Shown: positions 1 to 9,577 of the stretch, one piece after another | Position numbering within the stretch: position 1 is the first letter of the stretch | How the letters are laid out: the number at the start of each line of letters is the position of its first letter | Origin: Apiotrichum sp. Y4204 | Taxonomy: Eukaryota > Basidiomycota > Tremellomycetes > Trichosporonales > Trichosporonaceae | Assembly: GCA_025531455.1 (NCBI GenBank) | Contig: JAMYHL010000085.1 | Span: 1-64,000 of the forward strand | Length of the DNA stretch: 64,000 nucleotides | Reading direction: 5' to 3' | Program-made: the position numbers and the translations under genes | The notes under the pieces: model-generated | The model's database searches: none | What the model saw: the letters and a program-made list of their open reading frames with translations, nothing else | What the model was told of the DNA's origin: nothing

Positions 1-854
1 CCCACAACGGCCTCGGACACCGCTTCCCAGGGTCGTGAGAGTCTTCCCATCGCCGCAGCGATTACTCCGATAGGCATAATCTAAAAGCAGCGACTGCGCG
101 TCTTTGGATTCTTTGGATCTCTGGTCCTTCGGTCTCCATCCTCCATCGGCGTCCATGTTCTGTTCCAAGCTCAGGCGGAGATGGATCACGCTCTCGACAA
201 CTTGTCACACCGTTACACCTCCCTGATCGGCACATTTGAGTATTTACACCTCATTCTGGCCCGAAAGTCACGTGATAAGATTGACACCTCATTGCTCTCG
301 ACTCTGCTTCGCACCGATTTTAGCAGAGCACCAAGTCGGTCAGAGAAAAAAGTTGAATGGTTGGAAGTTGAAGAAAGGACGTCGCGTCTGTTTTCCTTTC
401 TCTTTCCATCCACTTTCATTTCATCATTCGTCTCACCTCATGCTAACCTCTCTCAACGTCGAGATGGCAAACAAGTGACCTTGTCGAGCTTGCCATGCGC
501 TGCGCCAACACTCATAATGTAGCCGCTCTGACTCACCTCACCCCTTCCTCTCATCACTTCCTCTCCTCTTCCTCCCTCCTCTTCCCGCTCTCCACTCTCC
601 ATTTCCTCTCCATCCCAAGCCCCTTTTATTCACGATCGGCGCCAAATTCACTGGCGACCGGACGGGGAAAGGGGGGCAAGAGCGACACTCGTGTACCCAG
701 GCGCGCTCGGGCTTTAGTCGGCCTAAGCGTGACCACTTGTGGCGGGCTGGATTTGTTCCAGGCTGTCCGCGGGTGTGCGAGGACAGCATATACATAGCGA
801 TTGTACTTTATTGTTTCTGCATGACAACATCTAGATGTACTGTTTGTGTGGTGT
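1..854. other. Left-edge region without a supported gene
   Basis: No convincing gene was found. A minus-strand frame is open from an ATG at 156 to the window edge (52 codons), and a plus-strand frame runs 181-522. Neither shows a domain or a clear splice pattern. The 530-620 interval is pyrimidine-rich on the plus strand. The stretch next to 855 probably holds the 3' end of the inositol monophosphatase transcript. Confidence 0.3.
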
Positions 855-2300
855 TTATGGCGTCCACTCGGTCGCGCACGAGTAGAACTCGCGGGCGAGA
901 TGAGCCTGCGCGTCGCGGACGGATTGTCCCTGAAGGTTAGCGGAGCTCTTGGTTGTCGAGAGATGGCTCCGAATGTGTTTTCAATAAGTACGACACCTAC
1001 CTCGGGCGGAGTGACCTTGCGGATAAACAGGTACTTGCGTCCAGCTGCGCTGCGTTAGCTACAAGGAATACATCTCCAGTGCCAGCTCCGAAGGCGATAC
1101 TCACTAACAGTTTTGGCGGTTGCCTCGCCGGCGAGGTCCTTGTCGTCTTCCTTGCCGCCGTAGCTCGCGCCACCAGCTTCGGAGAGAATGCACATGCCAG
1201 CCTGGGTGTCAGCTATAAGTCCAGATTTCATTGTGGACCGTGTCCAGCATGAACACACCACAGAGACTTACACAAACGTCCCAGGGCCAGCACTCATGGT
1301 CAGCATAACAACTACGTTAAGATCTTACGCCAAGCTCCCAGTAACTGTCGTCAGCTAACACCGTCGCGTCGTTACTCACATGTCCAGACCTCCTGTGGCC
1401 ACGAGGCAGATGTTGATAGCGGCGCTTCCGACGCTGCGGAGCGAGTGCACCATCTTGCCACCAATCTCGGTGTCCGCCGCGAGGTTGCGGAACGTGCCCA
1501 TCTTGCCGTCGAGCGCGGGGCCCTTGCGCGACGAGCCATACTCGACGCCGATACTGAGGTCAGTCTAGCGGGCGGGAGATAACGCACAGAGCCTGGCCGA
1601 GGGAGAAGAGCGGCTTGGGCTTGCCGGCAAAAGGAAGTGGCGTCTTCTCGTTGAGGAAGGCGCCGTGACCCTTGGCAGCTGAGTAGAGCTGGTCCATGAA
1701 CGGGTTGTAGACTACACCGACGACGGGCACGCCACCAATTGCGAGACCGATCGACGTGCACACCATGGGGAAACCGTGAACCTATTTGTTAGAACGGGTC
1801 GGAGGTCATTTGTCTCGCAAGCGTAACCCACAAAGTTGGTGGTTCCGTCAATCGGGCTAGGGTCAGTCAGATTGATGCGGTAACCTACTCGACTGAGGTC
1901 AGCAAGGCTTCAGCTCTTCACGTACCAATCCATGTCGGCTCGTCGCCCAGCTTTTCGCCGGCGTATGTCTCCTCGCCGATACTAATGTGAGCTTCAGAGA
2001 GCCGATATTGCTCACAACTTGTGGGAGGGGTACTGCTTCTGGATCTTCTCCGTGAGGAAGGCCTCGACCGCCTTGTCCACCTCGGTCACGAGCTGGCGTC
2101 AGCGAGGCAGAGATACCGACATACATCAACAGAGTTAAGCTTCTCGTCCTCGCTCGCGCCTTCTGCAAAGCGGCGGTTCTGGCCATCGAGGATCATCTTA
2201 CCCGCCTGTTGTCAGCGAGATCGTGCACGGACAAAAGCAATCTCACCTCGCGGGCGATGCCGATGGTGAACGTGAGAGCTTCCTTAAGGTCGACAGACAT
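855..2300 (-). CDS. INM1: Inositol monophosphatase (IMPase family)
   Basis: Hydrolyses inositol monophosphates to free myo-inositol in the cytosol (Mg2+-dependent, lithium-sensitive family). About 13 coding exons can be chained in frame from the ATG at 2300 to the TAA at 855-857, giving roughly 300 residues. Family motifs appear in order: [11 protein letters not shown] near residue 50, the metal-ligand segment [30 protein letters not shown], and the second metal site WELGCWPWDVCAG. The C-terminus reads ..[13 protein letters not shown]. Several exons are tiny: 4 nt (1889-1892), 16 nt (1329-1344) and one of 21 nt. The 4-nt exon supplies the V and D of IVDPIDG, so leaving it out destroys the active-site motif. 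The gene is divergent from RPS4. Identity is secure from the motifs; the exact exon ends are my manual reading. Confidence 0.9.
1889..1892 (-). other. INM1: 4-nt microexon (TCGA) of inositol monophosphatase
   Basis: The exon lies between the acceptor CTGACCTCAG and the donor GTAGGT. Joining ATTG, TCGA and CCCGATTGAC reads I-V-D-P-I-D, the invariant IMPase motif. Skipping it shifts the frame. Confidence 0.75.
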
Positions 2301-2856
2301 GATTCTGCGGTTAGAAACTGCAAGCTAGCAATGTCGTCCCTCACTTGCGAGTATGAGTTGAAAGATGTACAGATTCTGAAAGTCGTCGCAGAGACGGAGG
2401 TAACTGTCACTCTGTCAACTCTGTTGTTGTCGAGGACATGAATGACGACGATGGAGACTGCCCAGAGTGGTGCTGTCCCATGACGCCAGGGCACGTGTGT
2501 TATCACGTGACTCGGACGCACGTTCAACTCTCAAGTCGTTTTTACGTAAAGCTTGAGGTGTGTCGGTGTTAAGGAAAATTCGGACATAAGAAACGCGGGA
2601 TCAAATATCCTTCAGACAGCGATTAGTGTGGCGCAGGGGTGATGTGGGAAGAGCGGGACGACCAACCACCTGGCGCCCGGTGAGACTTGCACGCTGGGTG
2701 GTGGGAAAGCACAGAGGGTGGGGGATGGGAAGGGGGAGAGCCCACTGGCTGGCTGTGCTGGCTGCTCGGTGCTCGCTGCTCGCTCGCTCTGCACCACCAG
2801 CTCGTCCATTACAAACTTCTGCACACCTCCTATCTCCTACACATCAAGCAACAAAA
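2301..2856. promoter_or_regulatory. Divergent intergenic region INM1 / RPS4
   Basis: A 556-nt gap between divergent starts must hold both promoters. The RPS4-proximal half has pyrimidine-rich runs on the plus strand and ends in a CAACAAAA leader before the ATG. No specific operator was recognised. Confidence 0.45.
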
Positions 2857-3890
2857 ATGGTAGGTCGACAGACACACCCTCTCCGGCACACGGCAGCGAG
2901 CACGACGACATCGACAGCGACACGGCAGCGAGCGCAGCGCGATTGATGTCGACGACGGCGTCTTGGTGGATGGATTGGCGGTGGACTTGAGCGACGGATT
3001 GGGGAGGAGTGAAGACGGCTTGGATGGTGGAAACGAGTTGGAGACAACGGTGTCCATCGCTCCTTGCGGCTACGCTGCTCGCCCACGCTCAATCGCGCGA
3101 CTCGCTGCTCGTTCGACTGCTCTGCTCCGTGCCGGAGCGCTTTCCAATGCGTACTAACAACTCCAGGGTCGCGGTCCTAAGAAGCACCTTAAGCGTCTTG
3201 CAGCTCCCTCGAGCTGGATGCTCGACAAGCTTGGCGGCACCTACGTGAGTAGCTTTTGCTACGGAACGTTTGAAGAGACAGATGTCTAATATTACAGGCC
3301 CCTCGCCCCTCGCCCGGTCCTCACAAGCTCCGCGAGTCGCTTCCTCTGACCGTGTTCCTCCGCAACCGCCTCAAGTACGCCCTCACCGGCAGGGAGGTCA
3401 CTGCGATCCTCATGCAGCGCCTGGTCAAGGTCGACGGCAAGGTCCGCACTGACGAGACCTTCCCCGCTGGCTTCATGGGTGAGTGAAGATTTTGGACGCG
3501 TATGGGTGGCGGCAGTAGATCTACAAGTAGATCCACCATGTGGTTCAAAAGATGGAGGCAACCTTTCTGTCGGCCCAAGTCTACCGACCTCTTGCCGCTA
3601 TCCACGCTTCTTTATCGAAAGCGCAGCGTTTCTAACCCTCAGACGTCATCACCATTGAGCGTTCGGGCGAGCACTTCCGTCTCCTTTACGACATCAAGGG
3701 CCGCTTCACTATCCACCGCATCACCCCCGAGGAGGCTTCGTTCAAGCTCCTCAAGGTCCGTCGTGCGCAGCTTGGTGCCAAGGGTGTCCCCTACATCGTC
3801 ACCCACGACGGCCGCACCATCCGCTACCCCGACCCTGCCATCAAGGTCAACGACTCGGTCAAGTTCGACTTCGAGCAGAACAAGATTGTC

Positions 3891-3926
<36 letters not shown>

Positions 3927-4166
3927 ATCACTGGTGGTCGTAACCGTGGCCGTGCTGGTGTCATCGTCCACACTGAGCGCCACCTCGGCGGCTTCGACGT
4001 CGTTCACGTCCGTGACGTCCTCGACCGTGTCTTCGCCACCCGTATCGGCAACATCTTCGTCATTGGCGAGGGTGCCAAGCCCCAGATCTCGCTTCCCAAG
4101 GGCAAGGGCGTCCACCTTGATATCATTCAGGAGAGGGACCAGAAGTACGCCCAGAAGCAGCAGTAA
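2857..4166 (+). CDS. RPS4: 40S ribosomal protein eS4 (RPS4)
   Basis: Component of the small ribosomal subunit that binds rRNA. Four coding exons (2857-2859, 3167-3244, 3298-3478, 3643-4166) give exactly 261 residues, the usual eS4 length. The protein starts [15 protein letters not shown], with S4-like and KOW segments following; [11 protein letters not shown] lies in the KOW region, and the C-terminus is ..[11 protein letters not shown]. Exon 1 is only the initiator ATG. The 307-nt first intron carries a textbook GTACTAACAA branch site ahead of CTCCAG. This intron is far longer than most in the window, as is common for ribosomal protein genes; I found no box C/D pair in it that would mark a snoRNA. 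Start and stop are firm. Confidence 0.97.
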
Positions 4167-4712
4167 TTCTGTTGTAGATGGACTTGTTGGCATGATGCAT
4201 GGCTTGGACGCGTGTTTTGGTGGTGACCAAAGTATTTTGCTGGTGGGCGATCCGCCACACCAAAAATGGTTCAGAGCCCGATCATATATCTTCCTCCCTT
4301 TTACTCACCACGCTATTGGGGCCCCCTTTGTCAATGGTACGGCGGTTACGAGCTACGAAGCCATGAAGCTACTAAGCCACCAAGTTGTGAGGTTACCAAA
4401 CGACCAAGCAATACAGTGCTCCCAGATCCTGTTGCTGAAGTTGAACTTGACGAACAACCCACTAACGACCTCTAACCCCGTCACTAACCGTCCCAGCTGG
4501 TTTACTGTGTGCATGGAGGCGAAGTTGATGATAAAAATCAGTAAATTAGCTGGTAGTGGTGGAGGCAGGGGTTTGGTGTCTTGTCTCTTGTGTGGTGGGC
4601 CATCCGCAGTCTCCCGAAAATCACCAGTTGCTTGTCGCAGAGAATGTACATGGTCTCTCGCTATCGTACTTATGGTCACTCATGTAAACACAGATCATGC
4701 GCAACTTCAGTA
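4167..4712. other. Convergent intergenic region after RPS4
   Basis: Contains the 3' regions of RPS4 and of the zinc-finger locus. Open frames here are downstream continuations or shadows with no recognisable domain. Short purine/pyrimidine direct repeats (gctacgaagccatgaagc-like) occur near 4350-4400. Nothing else was seen. Confidence 0.4.
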
Positions 4713-5836
4713 TCAGTAATCTCCCAAAGCCCTAAACCTGGTCATCGGATCCTCCTTGTCCGCCTCCGCGGCGTCCTTGTCCTTTGCCTCAGTGTCGTCG
4801 TCAGGCTCCGTGCACTGCGGCCCGGCGGCCTTGCGCTTGAGATGGCGATTGCACATGGTGTTGGTGTAGAACGTCGCCCCGCGCGCATGGTGGAACGTTC
4901 TGCCCTTATGTTTGAACTGGTGCTGGGCTCGATCGCTCGGGTTGGAAAAGGTCTTGAAACAACCCCATTTACACGGATACGCTTGTTGTTAGCGGCCGTA
5001 TGATGAGTCTTCTTACTCCTGATTACCTTTAGCTCGTGGGCCGCCTTCATATGACGGTTGAGGTCGTATTGCCTCTTGACCTGGCGCTCCCAATACGGGC
5101 AAGGGATCCCTGAGTACATGGTTAATGGGGTGACTTGACGTTTAGCTTGTTGACTTACTCGGGCGCAAGTGGGTCTCCTCGTGGCGCGCCGCATCTGCCT
5201 TTGTGGCTGATCGATGGCCACAGGTCTCGCAGGTAATGTAGGCTTGCGTGTCAGCTCAACCGCAGGGACTTAGAGATCGTACCCCGATGCTCCTTCGCAG
5301 GGTGTGTTTCCTGAGCCTCTCGAGGGTGCCCTTGCTGTCGGATGTGAGGGAACATTGACCACATGGAACTGTCATCAGTCATAGCATACACGTCTACCAC
5401 CAACACCTGACCCAGTTTGGATCGTGCAACCTGAAGTGGTCGTCAAGGTACCATATGGTGCTCAAAGTAACGTCGCACTCGTCGTGGAGGCAGAATTGTC
5501 AGCCTCGTTTTGAAGAATGCCTTACCACGCCCAGCGGCCGTTGTTCACCATTACCTGGAAGCGATGATGCACACCTTGCTCCAGTGGTTCTGCGACGTTG
5601 GTCGGCATCCAAGGGTTCTTCTTGAAAACAAGAGCCTTGGCGCGGTAACCAGCGTGCGATGCAATCAACTCCATCAGACTGGACTACGCCAAAAGCACCA
5701 AGTTGTGCCCAATGCGGCGGAACATTTCGCTCGCGCGACGCTGGTTGAAACCAGCAAGAAGCCAACGGTTTTTTTGCAAGTCCACCGAAACAGGTCGTGC
5801 CTTAACAAGTTCGCGTTGCAAGGCTTCAAGCCAAGA
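4713..5836 (-). pseudogene. Multi-finger C2H2 (GLI-like) zinc-finger locus, probably degenerate
   Basis: Reading the minus strand gives one coding-like exon (5836 to about 5525) followed by up to five C2H2-like fingers. These are CLHDEC..H..H (about 5490-5425), CGQC.. (about 5385-5300), CETCGHRS..H..TH (about 5235-5160), CPYW..H..H (about 5110-5030) and a GLI/ZIC-type finger CKWGC with KTFSNPSDRAQHQFKH (about 4985-4880). An acidic tail ends at TGA 4713-4715. The last junctions splice cleanly with introns near 35-50 nt. The upstream part has faults: an in-frame TAG at 5684-5686 inside the first exon, no AG acceptor ahead of the first finger, a one-base phase clash between fingers two and three, and Trp in place of the second Cys in CPYW. 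A real gene with unusual splicing remains possible. Such proteins are usually nuclear DNA-binding regulators. Confidence 0.5.
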
Positions 5837-6964
5837 CTGGGAAGGTTAGCACACTTTAACGAGTATTGAGAGGCTGTGGAACTCATAGGTTGACGATATG
5901 TTGGCGTTCGAGTGTAAATGCGTTTGACTTCCGCCCCGAAGGCAGCAAATGTCCGATAGAAGATCTTGTAGGCTCGCTATTGACCTGTGCTTTGTGGCAC
6001 AGTCAATGCTTGGGCTGGCGGGGTAGATCGTTGGAGTTCGCGGCGTGCAGCAGAATGAATGTTCATACTGTCCAGAGCATACCCTTCTGACTCCCCATAT
6101 TTCAACCCTACTGAGCCTGCAATCTTTCCCAAACTCTTCCCAGCCTCATAGGACAAGCAAACCCATAAATTCTCAGAGCCCCATATGCATTGGAGGAGTA
6201 TTGTAGCAGTGACGATAAAACCTCTGAAGATCTGGGCAACTGTCAAAGGGCCGAAAATGCCACATTCACAATTGTGGCACCGAACGTCTTTCGCCCATTA
6301 ACCTTCTGTCCTCGAACACATCTTTCTTGGATGACGGGTGCGAAGCAGCCCCTCACGGAGCATGCCGTCGTTATGCATTCCGCCGTTTTCGCTGTTGTTC
6401 TTTGCTTTCCCCTATGCCTTCCTCTGTGTTATAATCCTGTATTCTTTATGTAATTTTTTGTTATTTTTCTCCGAATTATGTACAGTACGATACTGACTGA
6501 ACTCGTGATTCTAGTTCTCTTCCGCCGTCTTTTCTGCATCAGTCGCCAAGCGGACGATGTCGAGGGCTCTATGTCTCCCGCTACTGTAAATCTCGGAGGG
6601 TGTAGATCCTCCGTGTCCCCGTCTCTCCCTGATGTGTCCAGAGTGACGGGATTTCTCTGGTTCAAGATGTGTGACGGTTAAGTGTTGTGAGCTCAACGGT
6701 TCGTAAAGCTCAGTTTACTCCGTTGACGATATAATAACGAGGCTGCGAACTTCTTGCCGTAAGACGACTGGACGAAACCTTCAATCAGTCAGATACCATC
6801 ACGCTCCATGTACGGTATAATATGAACGAAGTGGATTTCACTGGCCCATCGAGCCCGAAACAAAAAAGAAAACTACTAATATTACTGCTCTCTGAATGAA
6901 ATGATCACTGGCGCGCCTGTGGGGCCCTCACCCGCCTCCCCTACTGGGTGTCTACGCTCGACGT
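5837..6964. other. Intergenic region, relatively AT-rich
   Basis: No supported gene. The 6420-6560 part is AT-rich, with T runs (6450-6470), unlike the coding neighbourhood. More upstream exons of the damaged zinc-finger locus may lie on the minus strand, but none could be joined with confidence. It also holds the 3' side of CAC2. Confidence 0.35.
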
Positions 6965-9577
6965 CTATGTCTCGCCCAGATGCGTGGGGGCAACGCGGCG
7001 CTTCTTCTTCGGCGCGCCCTCATCTGAACGGCGAGTGTCGTCGCCCGAGAGCCCAACGGACTCGCTGGACGGCCGACGTAGACCGCCGGCGACGGCGTCA
7101 AGCTCCTCGCCCGGGGTCGGAAGTGGGTGGTCTGAGCTCGCTGTACTGCTTGGTGGGCGGCCCATCTTTCCGATGGGCGGCTGCGAGCCAGTCGGAACGC
7201 TAGAGGCGGTCGAGGACTCGCGCTCACTCCGCGGAGGAGCGGGGCTGGCCCGCATTGTGGCGACGGACGGCGACAAGGGGCCAGGCGTCACTGCGCCACC
7301 ACCATGTGAGTGTGCAATGGCGGCAAGCTGACGGTGATGCTGTTGAGTGGCATGCACCGTCCCGAGCTCTCCCAAATCGAACACAACGATGGAACAGTAT
7401 CCGTCCGCACTGGAAAGCATCAAAGCTTGCCCATCGGGCGACCTGGCGTCAGTCAACCGCGGCACATTCCGAAACCCACCATGCAACGTCCGTGAAGCCA
7501 GAGTAGTGGAGACCGCGGAAGATGGCAACGGGCCCCGATTGTTGAGTGTCATAAAGGAGCACAGCATCCTGGCAAGCGACTGCGTAGAGGAGCCTGTACG
7601 GTAAACCAAACACACTCGCAAGAGGCTTCTTTTCCTCCTTCTCAACGTCGTCCTTGTGAGGGGGTGGTGGTGGTGGCATGAGCAGCGAGACGTGCACAGG
7701 TGTCGGGCTGCTGGCGTCAAGAACAATTTGTTTCGGCTCCGCGGGCGTCTGAGCCCCGGCTCCGGTTCGCAGGTCGTAGAAGATGGGAGAGAAACGGATA
7801 GCCACACTCGAGGTCTTGTGACCAGGGAGATGAGCAATCGGTGCCCGGGCAAGGTTGGCACGAGAGTAGATGTAGACCGTCGGCTTGCCAGAGTCTGCGT
7901 TGACAGGGCGTGACCGCGTTGCTGGAGGTGCTGTTGGACGGTCATAGCCATCTGTAGACAGACTGCGCGTAGACATCGACGGCGAGTTCTTGTAAATCTG
8001 GTCCTCGATCTGCCCCGCGGGGGTGAGCAACAAGCTGCCATCGGGGGAGAAGGTCAATCGACGGAAGAATCGGGTGATGTTCTCATCCGCATAGAGGCGC
8101 TGCATGATGCTGGCGGATGCCGGAGGGGCCCTCATAGCAGGCAGAGGCGGAATGGGCGAAGGCGAGCGTCCGCGACCCAGATTTGTCACAGACAGTGCTG
8201 GGGAGCCGGCCTGCTGAGATGAGAATGACGAGCGGCGGGAGCTGGTTCCCTTGTGGCCAGATCCCGGTGGCGGTGGGTTCATAGCACTAGTGTTCGGAGT
8301 CGAAGGCACAGAGATTGACGTGGGTGTGGCAGGAGGCTGAGGTGCCAAGTTGGCCGCGGCGTTCACATTAGGCAGCTCCGTCATCTCTGACGCCGAGGTG
8401 ATGGCAGATCCAGCTTCCGAACAAGTGGACCCACGGCGGACAAAGGACGGCCGTCCACTTGACGGGAAGGACGGCGTCCTTGAATGGCGAATCTCCATTC
8501 GACTGCCGCGAGACACTGGGTGCACTTCGGGAACCCCATTTCGGAACGAAAAAGTATTGACATGGACGGTCCTGTCGCTGTCAGGGATTCAGCCGGATAT
8601 AGATGACGTACCGATCACTGCTCTGCGTAGCAATGTACTCATTCAATGGATCCCACGCAACGCCTTGAACGTTGTGTGTGTGTTCGCGCAGCGCGAAGAC
8701 ACATTCTCCTGTGTGCTGTTAGCCTCCATTTTGGCCTCCATATGCTGGTGACTCACCGGTCGATGCTTTCCAAATTGTGGCGGTATTGTCCGTGGACCCT
8801 GCAACAAAAAACTCGCCGTCCGGCGACCATGCGAGGTCATACACATGCTTGTTGGTGACTCTGCGAGCGTCAGATGTGCTGCAGCACTGGTACTTACTGA
8901 AGCATTTTCTGCGGCCGCCAGTGCTCCTTGTCCGGCAGTTCCTCGGCAGCCTCCCCAAAGTTGGTCAACGGGCGGTCGGAAGGGACCCACAGGATGACGT
9001 TGCCGTCTGATGGTCAGCGAAACCCATGTTGGGCTAATCAAGGTCCCGTCGCTTACCATCACTGGCCGAGGCAAGAATCTGGCCATTTGGGGAGAAACGA
9101 ACAACGTTGACGGCAGCAGTGTGCTTTGACAGCGTCGCGAGATACTCGACGCGAGGAGGGTGGGGCGTAACCTCCTGACCTGTGAGAGCGACGTGCGTTG
9201 ACGATGACACCGAAGGGATATTGGGGTGGACCATCCAGACCTGTGAGTGGGGTTAGATACGTAAATGCAGACAGTGGGGGGCCGAGAATGGACATGCCGG
9301 CCTGGGCCGCGTAATGGTTTGACTCACGCGGACCTTAAAGTCGGCACCACATGTTGCCAAGCGGTACTGGCGCGTAACAACCGTCTTGTCGGTCTTGTCG
9401 GCCTTGTCCTCATCGTCCAATGCAGGCAACAAGCGTTTCAACTGGGTGGCCGGGATGGGTTGGAAGTCGCACGAGTAGATGGCCTGCGTTTCGTGCCACC
9501 TGTGAAGGGGGTCAGCTGGGCCGAGGAAGAGGAAGTGGATATGGAACGTACGCGATTTCAACGACTTTGGGCCTCAT
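6965..9577 (-). CDS. CAC2: Chromatin assembly factor 1 subunit p60 (WD40, Cac2-like)
   Basis: Histone chaperone subunit that, with the p150 and p48 subunits, deposits H3-H4 behind replication forks in the nucleus. The ATG at 9577 begins [21 protein letters not shown], the typical p60 N-terminus. WD-type repeats follow: [66 protein letters not shown] and, after a long Ser/Pro-rich insert, [31 protein letters not shown] and [17 protein letters not shown]. The p60-typical [16 protein letters not shown] block comes near the end. The C-terminus is disordered and has an SV40-like [11 protein letters not shown] 37-nt intron around 7455-7491 joins TDVAW to SPDG. Length is about 750 residues, longer than many homologues because of the disordered insert (about residues 240-330). 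Confidence 0.9.

Noticed and set aside
181..522. 113-codon plus frame near the left edge
   Set aside because: Possibly a first exon, but no recognisable motif and no convincing continuation; kept only as a note in the left-edge entry.
2860..3166. Possible snoRNA in the long RPS4 intron
   Set aside because: Only a weak TTGATGT box-C-like string; no paired box D or terminal stem.
3934..4719. 261-codon plus frame beginning in the RPS4 last exon
   Set aside because: Ser/Thr-rich shadow of eS4 in another frame that runs into the 3' region.
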